A stretch of DNA of 64,000 nt from Flaccisagitta enflata (Eukaryota > Chaetognatha > Sagittoidea > Aphragmophora), in assembly GCA_965153355.1 (NCBI GenBank), contig OZ231127.1:81530001-81594000 (forward strand), given 5' to 3'. Position numbers and translations under genes: made by a program. Below are positions 63,790 to 64,000 of the stretch, piece after piece. The notes under the pieces were generated by a model. That model did no database searches, was not told the DNA's origin, and was given only the letters and a program-made list of their open reading frames with translations. The stretch's first letter is position 1; every line of letters begins with the position of its first letter.

Positions 63790-63924
63790 GGCGTTGAATT
63801 AAAGCTGGATCAGACGCACTCGAAGATTAGGTAAAAGGTGGTTAAATTAGCACCAGATAATGAGGCTTGGGGGTAAATACTTGTTGTAATGTACAGATGA
63901 TGGGAAGAAGAAGAAGATTACGAT

Positions 63925-63931
<7 letters not shown>

Positions 63932-64000
<69 letters not shown>
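63932..64000. repeat. (GA)n microsatellite at window end
   Basis: Uninterrupted GA running off the window. Confidence 0.97.

Overview
This is nuclear DNA from a eukaryote: coding sequence is split into short exons with GT-AG introns, noncoding DNA is AT-rich and full of microsatellites (GA, CA, GAA, GAAA, TTA), and many DNA transposons and foldback elements are present. A mitochondrial porin, an IFT88 (ciliary transport) exon and interstitial TTAGGG-type repeats suggest an animal or a close unicellular relative. The species cannot be fixed from the sequence.

Layout. 1-5.3 kb: repeats and a hAT transposase fragment. 5.3-11.4 kb, + strand: a complete seven-exon VDAC (porin) gene whose exon 4 lies in a 573-bp duplicated block. 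11.4-20.7 kb: microsatellites, foldback elements, a 1.5-kb palindrome and one possible C-terminal exon near 15.1 kb. 20.7-42.4 kb, - strand: a 16-exon (recovered) gene of the glycine-rich-domain (GRDP/DUF1399) family. Its N-terminal exons are at 39.0-42.4 kb, its C2-like and later exons at 28.8-36.9 kb, and a tiny Gly/Cys-rich last exon at 20.75 kb lies beyond an 8-kb intron. That intron holds a large inverted repeat, one arm of which is broken by a 3.1-kb transposon. A small coiled-coil gene lies on the opposite strand at 32.7-33.2 kb. 43.1 kb: an orphan IFT88 exon. 46.8-51.6 kb, + strand: an unrecognised Ser/Pro/Thr-rich gene. 52.1-54.5 kb: two inverted copies of a decayed transposase-like gene. 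55-57.7 kb: minisatellites inside long-terminal-repeat foldback elements. 62.0-63.8 kb, - strand: last exons of an unrecognised gene that starts outside the window.

The two strongest unusual signals are these. (1) A dispersed repeat family, about 0.12-0.9 kb per copy, is bounded by a terminal hairpin; the stem sequence differs between subfamilies, but both stem arms and a third site at the other end change together. (2) A transposon with 5-bp GGCCT target duplications has CACAGA termini and a shared inner block set 16 bp from one end and 6 bp from the other. Its exact empty site survives in the paired arm of the surrounding inverted repeat, and one of its ends has been amplified into sixteen 71-bp tandem copies.

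All exon joins below were deduced by reading splice signals and matching codon phase by eye; no alignment or search was run.
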